A DNA stretch of 64,000 nt, from the NCBI RefSeq assembly GCF_036345995.1, contig NZ_CP107796.1, positions 4,588,001-4,652,000 of the forward strand. The letters are read 5' to 3'. The position numbers and the translations under genes were made by a program. Source of the DNA: Streptomyces sp. NBC_00557. GTDB lineage: Bacteria; Actinomycetota; Actinomycetes; Streptomycetales; Streptomycetaceae. Below the pieces are notes generated by a model that was given only the letters and a program-made list of their open reading frames with translations, searched no databases and was not told the origin of the DNA. This document shows, one piece after another, positions 52,317-59,754 of this stretch (positions are counted from its first letter, which is position 1; each line of letters opens with the position of its first letter).

Positions 52317-53368
52317 GTGCATCTTCCTTTTCTGGTCCATATGTGGTTGCTACGGCCCGGTGTCTTCGTGCCGCGGCCGTCGTGTGGCTATCGCCTTTTC
52401 GGGCCGGCGGGCGCTGCCCCGGAGTCATGAACATCTGCTGCTTCGCGGACCCATTCCCCCCTGCCGCGGCTCGGGGCGCGATCGACGACACCAAGTCCTG
52501 CTGAATCGCGCCGAATGACCCTGTCAGTGGTCGATTGGCCGCCCTCCCCACCCCCGTGGCGGAGGGCAGCCCCGGTCACGCGGTCAGCGGAGCTTGTCCA
52601 CGGCCCGTGACGGCCGTCTTCTTGGAGGCCTTCACCGGCGCATGCCGGAAGTCGCGAGACGGGTGTCGAAGACGCCCCAGGAGGTCACCGGTGCAGGCCG
52701 TATCCGTGCCTGCCCTCTTCGGCAGGCAGCGTGCCGTAGTCCTTCAGCGTGGCCTCGGTCTCCGGGCCCGCCTTCTCGATGCGTGCGCACAGGACTTGAT
52801 GTCGTTGCTCGGCCGTGAGAAGCGCCCCTTCACCACAGCCGTCCTGGACAACTGCACGCTGACCTGACGGACGGTCGCTCCTGTCGAGTTCGGTGCGCAG
52901 CTCCCGGTACCAGGTCCGGGCCGTCGCCGCTCAGCGCCATGCATAGACAGCGGTCCGTTCCACCACCTCCGGTACGCAGGCGGTGACCTTGCCGACCGTT
53001 CAGGACGAGCCTGGATACGACGGGAGTTGGACCGCCGTGAGGAAGCCGACGCCCTGGCCGCGACCTTTGCCAGTGTGGCGAGCGTCGGCCGAGGGCGAGC
53101 CCGTGACGGCGAGTGCGAGGGGCGGCCCTGCTCGGGTGCGCTGGGGCATGGGTGTCTCCCGTGGATGAGTGCATGAGTGTCGTTTGTCGCCCGCCGCCGA
53201 CTGGCCGGTCCGGTCCTGGTCGGTGCGACACCAAGAGCATCAGCCGTCACGACGGCTCGGCGCAACGCCGGACGCCCGCCCGGCGAGGGTGGAACCATCC
53301 CAGCCCATCTGACGTGCAGGTATATGGACCGCCTGAGATGCGGGGACACGTGGGAGGTTGGGGGAGCG
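52317..53368. other. 1,052-bp gene-poor region with decayed coding traces
   Basis: No intact gene. On the minus strand between ~52905 and 52690, coding-like sequence changes frame (VSVQLSRTAVVKGRFSRPSN, then after the shift EKAGPETEATLKDYGTLPAE) and ends in a stop, as in a frameshifted pseudogene. The rest shows no consistent bias. Confidence 0.4.
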
Positions 53369-54844
53369 GTGTCGACCGAGGACGACGTCGAGCAGTTCGC
53401 GGCGCTGCTGCGCCGGCTGAAGGACCGCACGGACCGGAGCTACGGCTCCCTGGCCCGCCGTCTCGGCATGAACACCTCCACGCTGCACCGCTACTGCGCG
53501 GGCGAGACGGTCCCGCAGGACTACGCCCCGGTGGAGCGGTTGGCCGCCTTCTGCGGAGCAACACCGGAGGAACGCCTCGATCTGCACCGCCTGTGGCTGC
53601 TCGCGGTGACGGCACGACAGCGGCCGAGGGCGGGTGAGGAGGCAGCGGAGCCGACAAAGACCGAAGGGGCACTGAAGCCGACAGGGGACGAGCGGACTTC
53701 GGGTCCGGGCAGCCGGACGGCGGGGCGTGCGGATGGCAGCACGCGCAGTATGGGTGGCGGCGCCGACGGCATCGGTGGTGACGGGGGCGGCACGAGCGGA
53801 TCACCACCGCGACTCGATGCGGGCGCACCCGACGCCGCACTGGCTGCTCCCGACGCTCCCGGACCGGGCAGTCGCGAGTCGACGGCCCAGGGAGATGCGG
53901 TCCGCTCAACTGGACGGCCCTGGTACCGCCGTCGCCGCACCGTCGTCGGCGCAGCCACGGCGACCGTACTGCTGGTGACGCTGGGCAGTATGTCGGCACT
54001 GTCGGCCGACCGGTCTCACGACAACTCCGCCAAGGCCCCCGGTCAGTCCCGTACGACAGGAACCGGTACGTCACACCACCCCTCGGCCCCTGCGGCCAGC
54101 CCCTCCCGCAGCCGTTCCTCGGCCTCGCCCTCCACAGGAGTACGGGCTTCAGGGAGCCCCGAGTCGAAGGGCGGATCGTCGGCGGAGACGAAGAGCGACG
54201 CCCCCGTGCCAACCGGTGTGCCACTCACGTGGACCGCCGACTCGCAGATCTGGGACGGCGGTTGCGGGCACGACTACGTCATCGGGAAGGAGCCGGCCCA
54301 GGTGCCCCCGCCGCCGGTACAGCAGGACGCCGGAGTGTGGGCAGCGACGCAGCAGGCGGTACCTGGGCGGCAGACGATGGTGCAGATCTCGGTGCAGGGG
54401 AAGTCGTCCACGGCCGTGGTCCTCGCGGCCCTCCGGGTCCGTATCGTCAGCCGCGGCACCCCGGTCACCGGCAACGCGTACGCCATGGGCCAGGGCTGCG
54501 GCAGTGATCTGCCGCCCCGCAACTTCTCCGTGAACCTGGACGTCGACCGCCCGATCGCCCACGCCCGCCCCGGCAACGACAGCGGAAGGCCCGTCCCCGC
54601 GGTGCAGTTCCCCTACCGCGTCTCCGTCGAGGACCCGGAGGTGCTGCAGGTCACCGCGACGACCGAGGCCTACGACTGCAACTGGTACCTGGAACTCGAC
54701 TGGTCATCCCAGGGCCGCACCGGCACGGTCCGCATCGACGACCACGGCCACCCGTTCCGCACCAGCAGCATCAAGGGCCTGCCCCACTACTGGTACGGCA
54801 CGAACGACCACGGTGTGCGTCAGTGGGTACCCACCGACTCTTGA
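53369..54844 (+). CDS. HTH-domain single-span membrane protein
   Basis: 491 residues from GTG 53369; earlier in-frame starts exist back to 53177 but have poorer codon bias. An N-terminal helix-turn-helix (FAALLRRLKDRTDRSYGSLA, then MNTSTLHRYCAGETVPQDYA, residues ~8-60), a disordered Gly/Ser/Thr/Pro-rich stretch, a membrane segment (~190-210, VVGAATATVLLVTLGSMSAL), another low-complexity linker and a ~170-residue extracytoplasmic domain with four Cys (GGCGHDY, GQGCGSD, YDCNWYL). This architecture is known from Streptomyces; it suggests a membrane-bound transcription regulator responding to an outside signal. Confidence 0.7.
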   Translation: MSTEDDVEQFAALLRRLKDRTDRSYGSLARRLGMNTSTLHRYCAGETVPQDYAPVERLAAFCGATPEERLDLHRLWLLAVTARQRPRAGEEAAEPTKTEGALKPTGDERTSGPGSRTAGRADGSTRSMGGGADGIGGDGGGTSGSPPRLDAGAPDAALAAPDAPGPGSRESTAQGDAVRSTGRPWYRRRRTVVGAATATVLLVTLGSMSALSADRSHDNSAKAPGQSRTTGTGTSHHPSAPAASPSRSRSSASPSTGVRASGSPESKGGSSAETKSDAPVPTGVPLTWTADSQIWDGGCGHDYVIGKEPAQVPPPPVQQDAGVWAATQQAVPGRQTMVQISVQGKSSTAVVLAALRVRIVSRGTPVTGNAYAMGQGCGSDLPPRNFSVNLDVDRPIAHARPGNDSGRPVPAVQFPYRVSVEDPEVLQVTATTEAYDCNWYLELDWSSQGRTGTVRIDDHGHPFRTSSIKGLPHYWYGTNDHGVRQWVPTDS

Positions 54845-54999
54845 GGGAACGTGGGAGCTGCTCGGGCCATTTCGCGATGTGACCGTTCCCCGTCACCCAG
54901 GCCCATGCCGCTGGAGGGGCCGGTTGCTGCCGCTTCGGCCAGGAACGCCTGCCTGGTTCCACTCAGGTTCGGTGTCGGCTCCGGCATGACACCTGTCAT

Positions 55000-55758
55000 A
55001 TGCAATACCGGATGCAGAGCACTGGGGACCGCGGATCGACGTCCGTACGGTACTTCTCCGACCGCGATGCTCAAGATCTTCTGGGGGCGGGTGTCGTCGG
55101 TTATGCGTCTGGACGGCTGCGCCCATCGAAGCACGTCATTTCTTCCGGACGTAGGGCAGTACGTGTGGACGAGGTGAAACTCGGACCTGATCTGTGGTTC
55201 CTGGCCGTCAACGCCGATGCCAACCGGCGCCTCGTCGTACGCATCGTGAGGGGTGACCGGGAGGCGGTCGTTCGTGAGGGTATCCATGCGGCTGTTCGAT
55301 TCATGGAAGACCCTATGTTTCAGACGGCAGCCCAAGTGGAGACGGCACCAGCCCCAGTGGCGCGACGGGCGACGCATCTGGCTGCCTGGCTATCTGGGCC
55401 TCGCAGACCTCACTTGTACGAGGAGTGGTCGACTGTACTCGCCGGGTTTCCCGAGGACGGTGTCGTCTTCACAACGCGCCGGCAGCTTCTTCTAGCCCTG
55501 GGATTCTTCTTCGCTGCTGTCCGAATGCGAGCCAGTGATGTTGCGCGTCCTGCATGGCGGCCGGTGGACTGGCTCCTCGGCACCTCGTCGCGCACCAACG
55601 CCTTCCTTACTTCGGTCGTTGGCACCCAGGCCATCTACATCGTTGGGACGGTGGTCTTAGTGCACTTGTGGCCCAGGTCTGGGAACCTTGCGGCGTCGCT
55701 GGTGCATCGCTGTTTGCTCTGGCGCGCTGGCTCCGCCGCGTACGGAGCATCGAGCTAG
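55000..55758 (+). CDS. Hypothetical protein with a C-terminal hydrophobic segment
   Basis: 252 residues from an ATG at 55000 without a clear ribosome site. Codon use is consistent although less GC-biased at third positions than in neighbouring genes. Sequences include VRYFSDRDAQDLLGAGVVGY near 16, LWFLAVNADANRRLVVRIVR near 65 and a hydrophobic SVVGTQAIYIVGTVVLVHLW near 207. No family recognised. Lies just inside attachment copy 2 and may be part of the earlier element. Confidence 0.5.
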   Translation: MQYRMQSTGDRGSTSVRYFSDRDAQDLLGAGVVGYASGRLRPSKHVISSGRRAVRVDEVKLGPDLWFLAVNADANRRLVVRIVRGDREAVVREGIHAAVRFMEDPMFQTAAQVETAPAPVARRATHLAAWLSGPRRPHLYEEWSTVLAGFPEDGVVFTTRRQLLLALGFFFAAVRMRASDVARPAWRPVDWLLGTSSRTNAFLTSVVGTQAIYIVGTVVLVHLWPRSGNLAASLVHRCLLWRAGSAAYGASS

Positions 55759-55823
55759 CGCCACCTCAGCGTGACAGCGCCGACGAGTAGCGACGATGCC
55801 TGCTGCCGTCAAATCATGCCGTC

Positions 55824-55859
55824 AAAACGGCCCGGACCATAATCGGTCCGGGCCGTTTT
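55824..55859. terminator. Bidirectional intrinsic terminator
   Basis: AAAACGGCCCGGACC (55824-55838) and GGTCCGGGCCGTTTT (55845-55859), perfect 15-bp stem with a 6-nt loop and A/T runs on both sides. It stands 4 bp beyond the 3' end of the tRNA-Arg scar and also behind the gene at 55000. Confidence 0.85.
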
Positions 55860-55863
55860 CCCT

Positions 55864-55907
55864 TGTGCCCCCGGCAGGATTCGAACCTGCGACACCCGCT
55901 TTAGGAG
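55864..55907 (-). other. Attachment-site copy 2: 3' half of tRNA-Arg(CCU)
   Basis: Same 44 bp as 42694-42737 except one base (C at 55870 where copy 1 has T at 42700). On the minus strand it ends GGGGGCACA, which fits a normal Streptomyces tRNA-Arg(CCU). The tRNA 5' half does not follow, so it is again a scar. It is the end from which the element at 55,908 onward begins; integrase lies 160 bp away. Confidence 0.82.
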
Positions 55908-55920
55908 AAAACGTTCATCG

Positions 55921-56025
55921 TCCATGAGTCTCGGTGAGGCTGAGTGAGCCTCAGTGAGTCTCGCAATGCAGGGGGCTGACCTGGAAAAGCAGGTTTCAGT
56001 GAGCCTCGGTGAGGATCAGTGAGGG
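55921..56025. repeat. Two arrays of TCAGTGAG-type decamers beside the attachment site
   Basis: Array one (55921-55960): TCCATGAGTC, TCGGTGAGGC, TGAGTGAGCC, TCAGTGAGTC. Array two (55996-56025): TCAGTGAGCC, TCGGTGAGGA, TCAGTGAGGG. The period is exactly 10 bp in both. They lie between the attachment copy and the integrase gene, where integrase arm-binding sites are expected. The same decamers recur inverted at 58311-58370. Confidence 0.75.
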
Positions 56026-56030
56026 GGTGT

Positions 56031-56061
56031 TGTGGCATCCATGTGGCATCCGCGTGGCATC
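56031..56061. repeat. Three 11-bp direct repeats (GTGGCATCC core)
   Basis: GTGGCATCCAT, GTGGCATCCGC, GTGGCATCCGG in direct succession, immediately downstream of the integrase stop codon (56067). Possibly accessory protein-binding sites for excision; different sequence from the decamer arrays. Confidence 0.65.
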
Positions 56062-56066
56062 CGGCC

Positions 56067-57350
56067 TCACACCGCCTTCAGCAGCCGCTCGGGCTCGGGC
56101 TTGTCCGGGACCATCGCGGCGAGGACCTGGGCCGCCACGTCCTCCGCCGAGTGCTGGTACAGCCACGTCACCTTCGACCCGCGGTCGTGGCCCATGACCG
56201 TCTGCACGTCCTTCTCGGGGACGCCGAGGTCCTTGAGCCGGGTGGCGAACACATGGCGCAGGTCGTGCACCCGCGGCCACCACTCGTCCCGGCCCGTCTC
56301 CTCGTTCCTCACCTTCCGTGCCAGGCCAGCGGCCTGGATCGCAGGGATCCACGTCCGGCGGAAGTTGTGACGAGTCAGGCAGCCGCCGTTGGGCCCGCGG
56401 AACACCAGCTCTTCCGGATGCAGGTCCCGCCCGTCACCGATGGGGGAGACAGTGGTGACCGGCTTGAAGCGAGCCGCCATCGTCTCGACGGCCTCAACGG
56501 CCTCGGGGGTGAGCGGCACCGTGCGGAAGCCGGCCACCGACTTGGGCGCGGCCTTGCGGATGAGGGTGCCCTTGTCCTCGGTGAGCACTTCCTTCACCTT
56601 GAGGTGCTTAGCTTCCAGGTCGACGTGAGCCCACCGCAGACCGGTCGCCTCGCCCCAGCGCATGCCCGTCTCCTCGAGGAACACGACGAGGGGCCGGTAC
56701 CAGACCGCGACGTGCTGGCGGATGAGCGCGCACTGTTCCCGGGTCGGCGGCCGGGTGTCCTCGGCGTCCTTCTTCGGCGCCGCTCCGATCTCGACCTCGG
56801 CGGCCGGGTTGAACGGGATCCGCTTGCCGTCCTTGATCGCCGCGCGCAGCATCTGGTTGAGCAACTCCATCACCTTCTTGCGGGTGTGGTAGCCCTTCAC
56901 CTCATTGGTGATCCACTTCTGGAGCTCGATGTACTCCAGATCGCACAGCCGCCAGCCGCCCCACTTCGGCTCGATGTGGGCCCGCCAGTTGCTCAGCTTC
57001 CTGTTCGTCGTCGTCACGGCCTTCTTCGGCTGCGCTGGCCACCACAGCTCCCACCACTGCGAGAGCGTGATCTCGCCGCGCTTAGGGTCGGCGTACGTCC
57101 GCTTGCGCACCCGGGTGCGGACCTCATCGAGGAACGCCTCGGCGGCCTTCTTGCCGCCCTCGCTGATCGGGAAGCATTTCTGCTTCTGCCTCCCGTCCGG
57201 GTCCCGGTAGCGGGCTTGCCAGGACCCGGTGCAGTCGCGCCGGCGGTTGCGCTGGCCGTACTTCTCGGGCGGGTACTTCTCCATGCAGAGAGGGCAGCCG
57301 CAGGTCTTCTGGCGCAGCTGGCGGGGGTTGTTCGAGCCCCTACGCCCCAT
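56067..57350 (-). CDS. int: Tyrosine-type site-specific integrase
   Basis: 427 residues, ATG at 57350. Integrates and excises the element at the tRNA-Arg gene. The N-terminus has four Cys/His-rich residues (CGCPLCMEKY), then an arm-binding-type segment, SAM-like core-binding domain (LSQWWELWWPAQPKKAVTTT) and the catalytic domain: EETGMRWGEATGLRW (Arg near 231), HDLRHVFATRL (near 362) and MGHDRGSKVTWLYQH with the nucleophile Tyr near 396. All boxes are intact and the length is complete, so it should be active. Adjacent to the attachment site, as is usual; the ATG overlaps the previous gene by 11 bp. Confidence 0.93.
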   Translation of the reverse strand: MGRRGSNNPRQLRQKTCGCPLCMEKYPPEKYGQRNRRRDCTGSWQARYRDPDGRQKQKCFPISEGGKKAAEAFLDEVRTRVRKRTYADPKRGEITLSQWWELWWPAQPKKAVTTTNRKLSNWRAHIEPKWGGWRLCDLEYIELQKWITNEVKGYHTRKKVMELLNQMLRAAIKDGKRIPFNPAAEVEIGAAPKKDAEDTRPPTREQCALIRQHVAVWYRPLVVFLEETGMRWGEATGLRWAHVDLEAKHLKVKEVLTEDKGTLIRKAAPKSVAGFRTVPLTPEAVEAVETMAARFKPVTTVSPIGDGRDLHPEELVFRGPNGGCLTRHNFRRTWIPAIQAAGLARKVRNEETGRDEWWPRVHDLRHVFATRLKDLGVPEKDVQTVMGHDRGSKVTWLYQHSAEDVAAQVLAAMVPDKPEPERLLKAV

Positions 57351-57588
57351 GGTTCACCACCTGTTCAGTCATTCGCTGGTGAGGTATGCGGGGGATCAAG
57401 TCGACAGGCTCCCCGCACCAGCAGACTGCACCGAACGCCGGCTGGTCCACGATGAGTTCGCGGAGAATGGCGCGTACGAGCGTCACGGTGTGTACGTGGG
57501 GAAGCCCGCTCGGGACCCTGATCACACGCTTGTCGGCATCGAAACCCGGCTGGCTCTCAGGCCGAGCGAAGTGGACGCGGACACACAT
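57340..57588 (-). CDS. Small conserved element protein (Cys-x-Cys)
   Basis: 82 residues from ATG 57588 (GGGGG five bases before it). Begins MCVRVHFARPESQPGFDADK, has GLPHVHTVTLVRAILREL and ends with the Cys motif AVCWCGEPVDL. Proteins like this are often the gene just upstream of int in actinomycete integrative elements; function unknown. Its 3' end overlaps int by 11 bp, so they are coexpressed. Confidence 0.6.
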   Translation of the reverse strand: MCVRVHFARPESQPGFDADKRVIRVPSGLPHVHTVTLVRAILRELIVDQPAFGAVCWCGEPVDLIPRIPHQRMTEQVVNHGA

Positions 57589-57713
57589 GCGTACCCCCGG
57601 AATGCGCAGGTAGAAGGGACCTGTCGCCGACGGGGGAGGACATCGGCAGCACGTCCGACCGTACCTCCGGATGGTGGAATTATCGACCACTGTTGAGCAT
57701 GTTGTTAACGACG

Positions 57714-57740
57714 ACTCACAGTGAGTGAACGCTTCCGTTC
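57714..57740. promoter_or_regulatory. Two adjoining palindromes upstream of the int operon
   Basis: ACTCAC-A-GTGAGT (57714-57726) carries the GTGAG core of the decamer arrays in both directions; directly next to it GAACG-CTTC-CGTTC (57727-57740). Located 126-152 bp before the small gene that precedes int. Confidence 0.55.
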
Positions 57741-57775
57741 ATACGGAGACTCGCGGAGGACGTGCAGGGTTGTAC

Positions 57776-58147
57776 CTACTGCCCCGTGCGGTTCATCTCA
57801 TTCAGGGCGCGCAGCTCAACTTCCTTCGCGCGCTGCTGGTCCTCGGTGAGACCGCGCCACAACTCGAGGATGCGGGCCTCGGCCTCAGCGCTGAGAGGGC
57901 CTGGGGACTGACGGCCGGCGGCGCGGAAGATCTCCTCTTCGGTGAACTTGGGGAACTCGCGCGCGAGCGCTTGGAGTGCCTCCCGCTTCGGTCCGCGGCC
58001 GCCGCCGCGCTTGCGGTGCACCCAGCTGTTCACCGTGGCGGGAGCGACGCCAATGCGGCGCGCGATCTCGCTGTCACTGACCCTGTACGTGTCCTTGAGT
58101 CGAGCGAGAAGCTGCGCCAGATCCTCTGTGCGCTCCGGCTTGTCCAC
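57776..58147 (-). CDS. HTH repressor of the integrative element
   Basis: 123 residues from GTG 58147. N-terminal XRE-like helix-turn-helix (LAQLLARLKDTYRVSDSEIA, then GVAPATVNSWVHRKRGGGRG), then a helical C-terminal part. It points toward int and is divergent from the Cro-like gene. The perfect 10-bp inverted repeat just before its start suggests self-control. Likely the maintenance repressor of the element. Confidence 0.75.
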   Translation of the reverse strand: MDKPERTEDLAQLLARLKDTYRVSDSEIARRIGVAPATVNSWVHRKRGGGRGPKREALQALAREFPKFTEEEIFRAAGRQSPGPLSAEAEARILELWRGLTEDQQRAKEVELRALNEMNRTGQ

Positions 58148-58168
58148 GCACTAAGACTGCCTGTTGAT

Positions 58169-58196
58169 CTTCTACTTTTGCAAGCGAAAGTAGAAG
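58169..58196. promoter_or_regulatory. Operator: 10-bp perfect inverted repeat before the repressor gene
   Basis: CTTCTACTTT (58169-58178) and AAAGTAGAAG (58187-58196), 8-nt spacer, ending 22 bp upstream of the repressor GTG. AT-rich for this genome. Confidence 0.7.
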
Positions 58197-58310
58197 CGTG
58201 GCGCATAACGGCCGCGGCGTGCGACCTCCCCGTCACACGCCGTTGCGCTCGGCATATGCCACACCTCTAGAACACGCTTTCGAAATATGCCACAGGCGGC
58301 GTGCGGTCAT

Positions 58311-58370
58311 CAACACTCACTGACACTCACTGAAACTCACCGACGCTCACTTGACCTCATTGACACTGAC
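58311..58370. repeat. Six tandem decamers, the complement of the attachment-side arrays
   Basis: CAACACTCAC, TGACACTCAC, TGAAACTCAC, CGACGCTCAC, TTGACCTCAT, TGACACTGAC, exactly 10 bp each. Read on the minus strand they give TCAGTGAGTG twice and TCGGTGAGTT, the same words as the arrays at 55921-56025. They lie between the repressor gene and the Cro-like gene. Confidence 0.75.
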
Positions 58371-58387
58371 ACAGTAGAACTGTGTCA
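58367..58387. promoter_or_regulatory. Operator: TGACACAG palindrome before the Cro-like gene
   Basis: TGACACAG (58367-58374) and CTGTGTCA (58380-58387) with 5-nt spacer; one half-site (TGACACAG) recurs at 58696-58703 at the end of the Cro-like gene, ahead of the excisionase-like gene. Both sites precede rightward genes, suggesting one regulator for both. Confidence 0.65.
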
Positions 58388-58435
58388 ACGACGGGTCAGT
58401 CCGTCACGCAGTCCCCGATAGGCGCGAGGCCCCAC

Positions 58436-58714
58436 ATGACCGACCTGATCCGCAAGGGCGAAGGCCAGCCACTTCGAGACGCAATGGCGCGCCGCGGGGT
58501 GACGCAGGCCGAACTTGCCGCACGAACGCGGGAGGTTGACGTCCGCGGACAAGGGGTCAGCGTCGCGACCGTCAGCAAGGTGACCGGACGCGGCAAGACG
58601 GCGGCGAAAGTGTGCCGGCTGCGTACGGCGTGGCTGATCACCACGGCGCTGGACGAACCCTTGCAGCAGCACTTCGACATGCCCTCAGTTTCTACTGACA
58701 CAGTGGAAAGGTAA
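58436..58714 (+). CDS. Cro/XRE-like small HTH protein
   Basis: 92 residues from ATG 58436 (GAGGC before it); an upstream ATG-like start at 58382 (GTG) would add 18 residues that lie on the operator. The helix-turn-helix reads RDAMARRGVTQAELAARTRE, then GVSVATVSKVTGRGKTAAKV. Divergent from the repressor and the first gene of the long rightward operon, a Cro-like position. Confidence 0.65.
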   Translation: MTDLIRKGEGQPLRDAMARRGVTQAELAARTREVDVRGQGVSVATVSKVTGRGKTAAKVCRLRTAWLITTALDEPLQQHFDMPSVSTDTVER

Positions 58715-58719
58715 ATCCC

Positions 58720-59010
58720 ATGGCGACTCAGACCCTCGCTGAGCGCTCCGAGACGCTCCGCCCTACCGGGCTCTCGCCTCTCCTCACCACCGCCGAGCTG
58801 ATGGCGCGGTACGGCGTCTCCAACTGGACGGTGAACAAGTGGGTGCAGCGCGGATGCCCCGTGGAGCCCACCGTGTTCCGCGGCAGGCGATTCGACCCCG
58901 ACGCCGTCCGCAGCTGGATGGCGAAGGAGGCCGGCGTCGCGGCCGCCGACCGCGACTCGGCCCCGCCGGCCCCCGAGTTCATCCCGAGCCGTCGCAAGCC
59001 CCGCGCATGA
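58720..59010 (+). CDS. xis: Excisionase-like MerR/HTH_17-type DNA-binding protein
   Basis: 96 residues, ATG at 58720, 5 bp after the Cro-like stop. LLTTAELMARYGVSNWTVNK, then WVQRGCPVEPTVFRGRRFDP and AVRSWMAKEAG is the winged-helix excisionase/HTH_17 pattern. It would bend DNA at the attachment site to direct excision by the integrase. Basic C-terminal tail. Confidence 0.75.
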   Translation: MATQTLAERSETLRPTGLSPLLTTAELMARYGVSNWTVNKWVQRGCPVEPTVFRGRRFDPDAVRSWMAKEAGVAAADRDSAPPAPEFIPSRRKPRA

Positions 59011-59097
59011 ACAAACGGGGCCGCCCGGACCCTGCCCGGTCCGTCCGGCCCCGCTCGAGACGTCACCTCACCTCAACCAACCTGAAATGAGGTCCAC

Positions 59098-59754
59098 ATG
59101 GACCAGGCTACCGGCACCACGCCCGCCGCCGACTCCTTCGAACACGCCCACGCGGTCATCGGCTCCCTCATCACCGGCCTCGCCGTCCGGCCGTTCGCCG
59201 TCGAAACCGAGCAGGACTTCCCGTCCGGCTGGCGCGTGCACTGCAAGTACCGCGCCGAGAACGGCGTCGGCCTGTACGAGCTGGCCGCAGCCCTGGACGT
59301 GCCGATCACCCGCGCCGACACGGCCTTCGGCGTCTTCCTGGACGCAATCGCCCGCGTCCAGGGCATCGAGGTCCGCGGCAGCGCCCTCGTCTCCACCGAA
59401 CAGGCCGCCGAGTTCGAGGGCCAGCCCGCGCCCACCACCACGGTGCCCGAAACCACGACGACCGCACCGGCCGAGGCCGCCACCATCGTGCCGCTTGCTC
59501 GCGCCACCACCGACGCCGCTCAGGTACCCGCTGTGACGCCCGTACCGGCGATCAACACCGAGCGCCTGGACGAGGAGGACGAGCCCCGCTGTGTGCGCTG
59601 CGGCTGCACCGAGAATGCCGCGTGTGAGGGCGGCTGCTACTGGGTCCGAAACCGGCAGATGGTCGCCCTGTGCAGCGCCTGCGCCACCACCGAGGAGCTG
59701 CAGGCGATGGCCTACGTCCCGGCCGGTGCCGAGGCCGCGGACGGTGCGCGGTGA
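59098..59754 (+). CDS. Element protein with C-terminal zinc-ribbon-like motif
   Basis: 218 residues; ATG after TGAGGT. The first ~100 residues are alpha/beta, then a Thr/Ala/Pro linker, then a Cys cluster CVRCGCTENAACEGGC followed by WVRNRQMVALCSAC, six to seven Cys able to hold zinc. Such motifs occur in actinophage and AICE cargo genes. The next gene begins inside its stop (GTGA). Function unknown. Confidence 0.6.
   Translation: MDQATGTTPAADSFEHAHAVIGSLITGLAVRPFAVETEQDFPSGWRVHCKYRAENGVGLYELAAALDVPITRADTAFGVFLDAIARVQGIEVRGSALVSTEQAAEFEGQPAPTTTVPETTTTAPAEAATIVPLARATTDAAQVPAVTPVPAINTERLDEEDEPRCVRCGCTENAACEGGCYWVRNRQMVALCSACATTEELQAMAYVPAGAEAADGAR

Noticed and set aside
52744..53430. 228-codon minus-strand frame
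   Set aside because: Only a short internal part has coding character, and that part continues in another frame; treated as decayed sequence.
55864..55940. Complete tRNA-Arg gene at the second site
   Set aside because: Same: the 5' half is replaced by element sequence.
58311..58370. Origin iterons as certain origin of replication
   Set aside because: The decamers could be iterons, but no Rep gene is adjacent in the window and the same words occur at the attachment site, so regulatory or recombination use is at least as likely.
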